From Lascolabacillus massiliensis (GTDB lineage: Bacteria; Bacteroidota; Bacteroidia; Bacteroidales; Dysgonomonadaceae), in NCBI RefSeq assembly GCF_001282625.1, contig NZ_CTEJ01000002.1, positions 1,118,501-1,182,500 on the forward strand: 64,000 nt of DNA, given 5' to 3'. The notes below the pieces were generated by a model, which saw only the letters and a program-made list of their open reading frames with translations, had not been told where the DNA came from and ran no database searches. Shown one piece after another: positions 62,639 to 64,000 of the stretch (position 1 is its first letter; each line of letters starts with the position of its first letter). The position numbers and the translations under genes are program-made.

Positions 62639-63421
62639 ATGTCAAATGATATTACTCTACGAAGCGTTAATGTATCAAGGTATATTCTCCCTTTGCGTGA
62701 AGGAGGGTCCCTGCCTGCTTTAGCTGAAGCGGACGACGGATTTAAGTATGTACTGAAATTCCGCGGGGCAGGTCATGGTACTAAAATGCTGATATCTGAA
62801 CTTCTGGGTGGAAAGATTGCATCGGTCCTGGGATTGAATATTCCAGAACTGGTATTTGCACATCTGGATGAAGATTTTGGACGTACAGAAGGTGATGAAG
62901 AAATTCAGGATTTACTGAAAGGGAGTAAGGGGCTTAATCTGGGATTACACTACCTGTCAGGAGCCTTGGCTTATGACCCGAAAACAGAGATCGATCCTTT
63001 GCTCGCTTCAATTATTGTGTGGTTTGATGCGTTTACAACCAACATCGACCGCACACATAATAACAGCAATCTGCTCTGGTGGCATCAGGAGCTTTGGATT
63101 ATTGATAATGGGGCATCTTTTTATTTTCATCACTCATGGAAAGATTTTGATAAGAATGCACTTAATCCATTTCCATTTATTAAAGATCACATACTTTTAT
63201 CGCAAGCATCAAAACTTGATGAAGCTGATGAGATTGCGCATAATATTCTAAATGATAATATACTGAGAGAAATTGTAGACCTTATTCCAGATGATTGGGT
63301 TAAATGGGATCACATCAGTGAAAGTCCGGATGAAGTAAGGAAAATCTACTTTAATTTTCTAACAAAAAGGCTGTCAAATTCTGCCATATTCCTTAATAGT
63401 GCTAAAGATGCGAGAGGATAA
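62639..63421 (+). CDS. HipA-like Ser/Thr kinase
   Basis: From the ATG at 62639 it is 260 residues, shorter than E. coli HipA (440), and lacks the HipA N-terminal subdomain. Kinase-like residues: K40 in KYVLKFRG, the catalytic-loop-like NIDRTHNNSN (D137, N144) and metal-site-like IIDNGASF (D156). These fit the HipA family kinase group that lacks a HipB-type DNA-binding antitoxin. The gene overlaps the DUF3037 gene by 14 bases, an arrangement I recall from other bacteria; together they may be a toxin-antitoxin-like or regulatory pair. Kinase target unknown. Confidence 0.78.
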   Translation: MSNDITLRSVNVSRYILPLREGGSLPALAEADDGFKYVLKFRGAGHGTKMLISELLGGKIASVLGLNIPELVFAHLDEDFGRTEGDEEIQDLLKGSKGLNLGLHYLSGALAYDPKTEIDPLLASIIVWFDAFTTNIDRTHNNSNLLWWHQELWIIDNGASFYFHHSWKDFDKNALNPFPFIKDHILLSQASKLDEADEIAHNILNDNILREIVDLIPDDWVKWDHISESPDEVRKIYFNFLTKRLSNSAIFLNSAKDARG

Positions 63422-63791
63422 ATTATATCATTATGCTGTTATCCGACTGGTGCCTAAAGTGGAGAGGGAGGAGTTTTTCAATGTCGGACTTATTCTCTTC
63501 TCAAAAGAAGAGAAGTATATTCGATTAAAATATCATCTCTGTCCAGAAAAGTTTCAGCTTATGTGCACAGGTCTGGAATACGAAGAAGTGATAGAAAGTC
63601 TTGAGACATTTAAAAATATTGCAGATGGAAACTGCGATTACGCTCCAATTGCTTTATATGATATACCTGAACGATTCAGATGGCTTACAGCGGTAAGAAG
63701 TACAATAATTCAGACATCCCCCGTCCACGCAGGAAAGAGTAATGATCTGGATAGAACTTTTGACAGACTATTTATCGAATTGGTTGTCTAA
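63408..63791 (+). CDS. DUF3037 family protein
   Basis: From the ATG at 63408 it is 127 residues, beginning MREDKLYHYAVIRLVPKVEREEFFNVGLILFS, which is the DUF3037 signature. Function unknown; the family is typically coded next to HipA-like kinases. The start lies 14 bases inside the kinase gene, so translation is coupled. A GTG at 63399 is a weaker alternative start. The stop overlaps that of the convergent epimerase gene. Confidence 0.82.
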   Translation: MREDKLYHYAVIRLVPKVEREEFFNVGLILFSKEEKYIRLKYHLCPEKFQLMCTGLEYEEVIESLETFKNIADGNCDYAPIALYDIPERFRWLTAVRSTIIQTSPVHAGKSNDLDRTFDRLFIELVV

Positions 63792-64000
63792 TTATGGCTA
63801 AAATTCAATTCACGATTTGGAGTTACCCCAATGCCCGGCAAATCTGATGCTATAACTTTACCTTTTTCGAGTACCGCACCATCAAAACAGTCGTTACTTA
63901 TTAAAAGAGCACCATCAAGATCAGCAAAATCCATTCCTGAATATAGTTGTGAAGCAGCAGAGATTGCACAGGATGTTTCAGTCATACATCCCATCATCAC
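63788..64000 (-). CDS. Enolase-superfamily dipeptide epimerase, C-terminal end (5' part beyond window)
   Basis: The last 70 residues of a mandelate racemase/enolase-type protein. MMGCMTETSCAISAASQL is the end of the barrel, and ADLDGALLISNDCFDGA and LPGIGVTP match L-Ala-D/L-Glu epimerases, which act in murein peptide recycling. If correct it ties in with the AmgK/MurU recycling genes at 25-27 kb, though it is distant. The gene enters from beyond base 64000 on the minus strand. Its TAG stop overlaps the TAA stop of the DUF3037 gene by two bases. Confidence 0.8.
   Translation of the reverse strand: MMMGCMTETSCAISAASQLYSGMDFADLDGALLISNDCFDGAVLEKGKVIASDLPGIGVTPNRELNFSHN

Overview
The window looks like a chromosomal segment of a low-GC anaerobic member of the Bacteroidales, plausibly Dysgonomonadaceae-like (Proteiniphilum, Petrimonas or Fermentimonas type; this family-level placement is inference). 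The support is two SusC/SusD pairs with lipoprotein signals, many intergenic copies of the Bacteroidetes -7 promoter box TAnnTTTG, an electron-bifurcating type [FeFe]-hydrogenase, OxyR of the Bacteroides kind, and AGE-type sialic acid catabolism.

Layout. (1) 1-8312, minus strand: one tight operon, read from 8312 downwards. It encodes DRTGG protein, RsbW-like ATPase, a hydrogenase-like H-cluster protein (HydS-like), a second DRTGG protein, a PHP phosphoesterase, a second HATPase, a thioredoxin-like [2Fe-2S] protein, HydB, HydA and HydC (cut by the window edge). This joins a catalytic NADH/ferredoxin hydrogenase to a putative sensing and signalling module and is the region most worth following up. 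(2) 8591-12744: housekeeping genes lysS, gpsA, pgi, then a strong terminator. (3) 12990-20601: a small SusCD locus with AgaS-like isomerase, class II (tagatose) bisphosphate aldolase, SusC, SusD and a PKD lipoprotein, probably for amino-sugar or galactosamine-containing ligands. (4) 20713-27534: HAD phosphatase, a secreted peptide deformylase-transglutaminase fusion, nadE, an AmgK-like kinase fused to a RapZ C-terminal domain, and a MurU-like nucleotidyltransferase (MurNAc recycling). (5) 27950-45793: a nearly complete sialic acid (nan) locus: AGE epimerase, NanO/NanU, SGNH esterases, an Asp-box protein, GH20 hexosaminidase, NanM, NanT, NanA and, convergent, sialidase NanH. (6) 45923-50354, minus: acs, dnaJ, grpE, HD hydrolase. 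(7) 50477-53376: His-rich small protein plus TonB receptor with a structured spacer. (8) 53565-56743, minus: oxyR, DHOD-like protein, YggS, DUF4494. (9) 56879-64000: DUF554, APC transporter, TonB receptor, DMT protein, pncA, a HipA-like kinase with DUF3037 partner, and the end of a dipeptide epimerase.

How they work together. The nan locus would desialylate host-type glycans, remove O-acetyl groups, import Neu5Ac, and convert it through ManNAc to GlcNAc. The amino-sugar SusCD locus and the AmgK/MurU pair feed on or recycle related sugars. Fermentation of these would load NADH and ferredoxin, which the HydABC operon can discharge as H2. No rRNA, tRNA, CRISPR array or insertion sequence was recognised.
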